Part shown: positions 38,909 to 40,033 of the stretch, piece after piece
Numbering within the stretch: position 1 is the stretch's first letter
How the letters are laid out: the number at the start of each line of letters is the position of its first letter
From: Hafnia psychrotolerans
GTDB lineage: Bacteria > Pseudomonadota > Gammaproteobacteria > Enterobacterales > Enterobacteriaceae
Assembly (NCBI RefSeq): GCF_014639435.1
Contig: NZ_BMFZ01000013.1
Coordinates: forward strand, 1 to 40,033
DNA length: 40,033 nt
Direction: 5' to 3'
Made by a program: the position numbers and the translations under genes
The notes under the pieces: generated by a model
What the model was told of the DNA's origin: nothing
The model's input: the letters and a program-made list of their open reading frames with translations, nothing else
Database searches by the model: none

Positions 38909-39122
38909 GTAGATGCTCATTCCACCTCTTATGTTCGCCTACCGGCTTCATAAACCTGGGAATGACGCAGAGCCAATTTATAGTGCCTATTGTCTATCTG
39001 ACCGATAAGCGCCTCTCATCAGGCAGTTATCAACCAGCAGGCAAAACGTTGAGTGAGGCACTCCCCTGTTGTCTATGACCTGATTGTTTTCGACACTTGC
39101 TGACCGGCAAGTGTTTTTTTTT
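38909..39122 (+). ncRNA. glmZ: small regulatory RNA GlmZ
   Basis: The sequence begins GTAGATGCTCATTCCACCTC and contains TTATGTTCGCCT, GGAATGACGCAGAGCC and AACGTTGAGTGAGGCACTC...TGTTGTC, which line up in order with E. coli GlmZ. The 5' stem TCATTCC/GGAATGA (38917-38923 and 38959-38965) is preserved. A terminator hairpin ACACTTGC/GCAAGTGT with nine T residues ends it (39093-39122). In E. coli GlmZ, with Hfq, pairs with the glmS leader and activates synthesis of glucosamine-6-phosphate synthase; RapZ and RNase E inactivate it. The glmS-pairing segment lies just before the terminator (about 39065-39090). A 65-codon frame overlapping it is not a gene. Confidence 0.92.
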
Positions 39123-39198
39123 GCGGGTATAAAATCTATGGTCACCCCCGTTTTTGCAACACCGATTTTGATTTATGATGGGCTTGCTTAAATCTATA

Positions 39199-39292
39199 CG
39201 GCGTCTGATGGGCAACCTTACGTTGCCCGCGCCACGATGAAGTCCGCGCCTGCAGAACCTTAAAAAGCGGACGGCTTCAAAGAGCCATTTTT
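39199..39292. other. structured noncoding segment with several hairpins
   Basis: GGGCAAC/GTTGCCC (39210-39228) is a perfect 7-bp stem. GTCCGC and GCGGAC (about 39242-39271) form a second, extended by GAAG/CTTC. GGCT/AGCC followed by T residues (up to 39292) resembles a weak plus-strand terminator. No open frame here is convincing. It lies between glmZ and the IS110 transposase, so it could be the noncoding end of that element or an unrelated host RNA. I cannot recognise a known family. Confidence 0.4.
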
Positions 39293-39380
39293 TATGTCAG
39301 GTTCATCCGCAGGTCGCTGTGCCGTTCATGTCATCAATAATCAATCGTCGCAAAACCAGAAAGTCACTGCGTAATGCCTT

Positions 39381-39412
39381 AGAGCTAACAGTTCGTCCTG
39401 TTAGCTCTTTTT
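39381..39412 (+). terminator. strong hairpin with T-run at the IS110 transposase 3' end
   Basis: AGAGCTAACAG and CTGTTAGCTCT form a perfect 11-bp stem around TTCGTC, followed by TTTTT on the plus strand. It abuts the stop codon of the minus-strand transposase. The T-run direction means it would end a plus-strand transcript entering the element, or shield the transposase from outside transcription. The interval 39293-39380 shows nothing else that I can name. Confidence 0.6.
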
Positions 39413-40033
39413 ATTGGATAAAAGCTGTCCGATGGGTTGTCACCGACCAGGCTATTCGGGCCAGTTTGTTGGCCAGCCCGCAGGCCACTACGTTCGAGTG
39501 ATGCCGTGTCAGTTGGGCCTTCACCCAGTCAGCCAGCCGCCCCTGATTGTGTTCAAGTCGTTGCATAAAAGCGCGAGCGCATTGCACCAGAAGACGTCGC
39601 AGATTTTTATCCCCACGTTTACTGATGCCCATTAGCGTACTTTTTCCGCCCGTGCTGACTGACGTGGGACTAACCCCGTCGAGGCAGCAAAGTCCCGGCT
39701 GCTGGCATAACTTCTTCCATCGCCGAGCTTCGTGGCTAAAAGGCTGGCCGTGATAAGTCCAACGCCGGGAATAGTCAGCAGGCGCTGCGTGGTGTCGTCA
39801 TCCGCCATATGGGTTTTTAATTCTTGTTCGAGCGCTTCAATCTGTTCAGTGAGGTAGGCGTAATGCTGATGGAGTCGCATAAGCAATCGCGCTAAATAAG
39901 GCGGCAATTCGTGCTCTTCAAGCACCGCAGAAAGACGCCTGATAACCGCGATACCGCGCGGCATGCTTATGCCAAACTCCAGCAGGAAAGCGTGCATCTG
40001 ATTGGTGGTTTTAACGCGCTCTCTGACGAGCGC
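39411..40033 (-). pseudogene. IS110-family transposase, 3' part, frameshifted, cut by the window edge
   Basis: The minus strand from the right edge encodes ALVRERVKTTNQMHAFLLEFG, continuing to the Transposase_20 region (TQRLLTIPGVGLITASLLATKLGDGRSYASSRDFAASTGLVPRQ). The frame then shifts. The rest, GISKRGDKNLRRLLVQCARAF...NVVACGLANKLARIAW, is in another frame. Restoring one base at about 39657-39658, where CGTCAG is followed by TC-AGC-ACG-GGC, rebuilds the expected LVPRQ-x-STGGKSTLMGISKRG. The N-terminal DEDD catalytic domain lies outside the window. The element is a DEDD/serine recombinase of the kind that uses a bridge RNA. Inactive by frameshift unless the missing base is a sequencing error. 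A programmed shift is unlikely because no slippery heptamer is visible. Confidence 0.88.
39411..40033 (-). mobile_element. IS110-family insertion sequence, left part in window
   Basis: The transposase identifies the element, but its boundary on the glmZ side is not defined. IS110-type elements lack clear terminal inverted repeats, and the noncoding end could reach left to about 39123. It sits where E. coli has the glmZ-hemY junction, so the element probably separates glmZ from the hem genes. The right part lies outside the window. Confidence 0.7.

Noticed and set aside
38881-39078. 65-codon plus-strand open frame
   Set aside because: It lies on the glmZ promoter and RNA, begins at a GTG within the sigma-54 -24 element, and has no domain or ribosome binding site.

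Overview
The window is a chromosomal stretch of an enterobacterium (Enterobacterales). Gene order follows the Escherichia coli rrnC-hdfR-maoP-comM-ilvLGMEDA-ilvYC-ppiC-rep-gppA-rhlB-trxA-rho-wec-argX/hisR/leuT/proM-glmZ region closely, and most proteins have the same length as their E. coli counterparts. Sequence divergence and some neighbour differences suggest a soft-rot/plant-associated or Yersinia/Serratia-like relative rather than Escherichia. I do not assign a genus.

Layout: (1) 1-284: tRNA-Asp and tRNA-Trp, the usual distal tRNAs of an rRNA operon whose rRNAs lie to the left, closed by a terminator. (2) 285-5246: a complete ytfQ-ytfR-ytfT-yjfF ABC importer operon (galactofuranose type), which sits elsewhere in E. 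coli. (3) 5267-8117: hdfR, maoP and comM. (4) 8478-9716: an MFS permease inserted before the ilv operon. (5) 9778-19026: branched-chain amino acid biosynthesis, with the ilvL leader and attenuator, intact ilvGMEDA, and the divergent ilvY/ilvC pair. (6) 19117-26541: ppiC, rep, gppA, rhlB, trxA and rho. trxA seems to have lost its first about 13 codons including the start codon. (7) 26823-37753: the ten-gene enterobacterial common antigen (ECA) cluster wecA-wzzE-wecBCDE-wzxE-wecF-wzyE-wecG. (8) 38027-38590: a tRNA operon (Arg, His, Leu, Pro) with a stable-RNA promoter and terminator. (9) 38685-39122: the small RNA GlmZ with a sigma-54 promoter and two upstream activator sites. (10) 39123-40033: structured noncoding DNA, then the C-terminal part of an IS110-family transposase on the minus strand, broken by a one-base frameshift and running off the right edge.

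Functionally, ilvG/M/E/D/A/C make isoleucine and valine (and keto-acid precursors for leucine) under attenuation and IlvY control. The wec genes build the UDP-ManNAcA and Fuc4NAc donors, assemble the lipid-III trisaccharide on undecaprenyl phosphate, flip it and polymerise it. GlmZ controls glucosamine-6-phosphate synthase and so indirectly the UDP-GlcNAc pool used by WecA. Nothing in the window looks like a wholly new protein system. The points most worth checking are the trxA 5' lesion, the hairpin-rich DNA between glmZ and the IS110 transposase, the structured rho leader, and the two transporter insertions into an otherwise conserved backbone.
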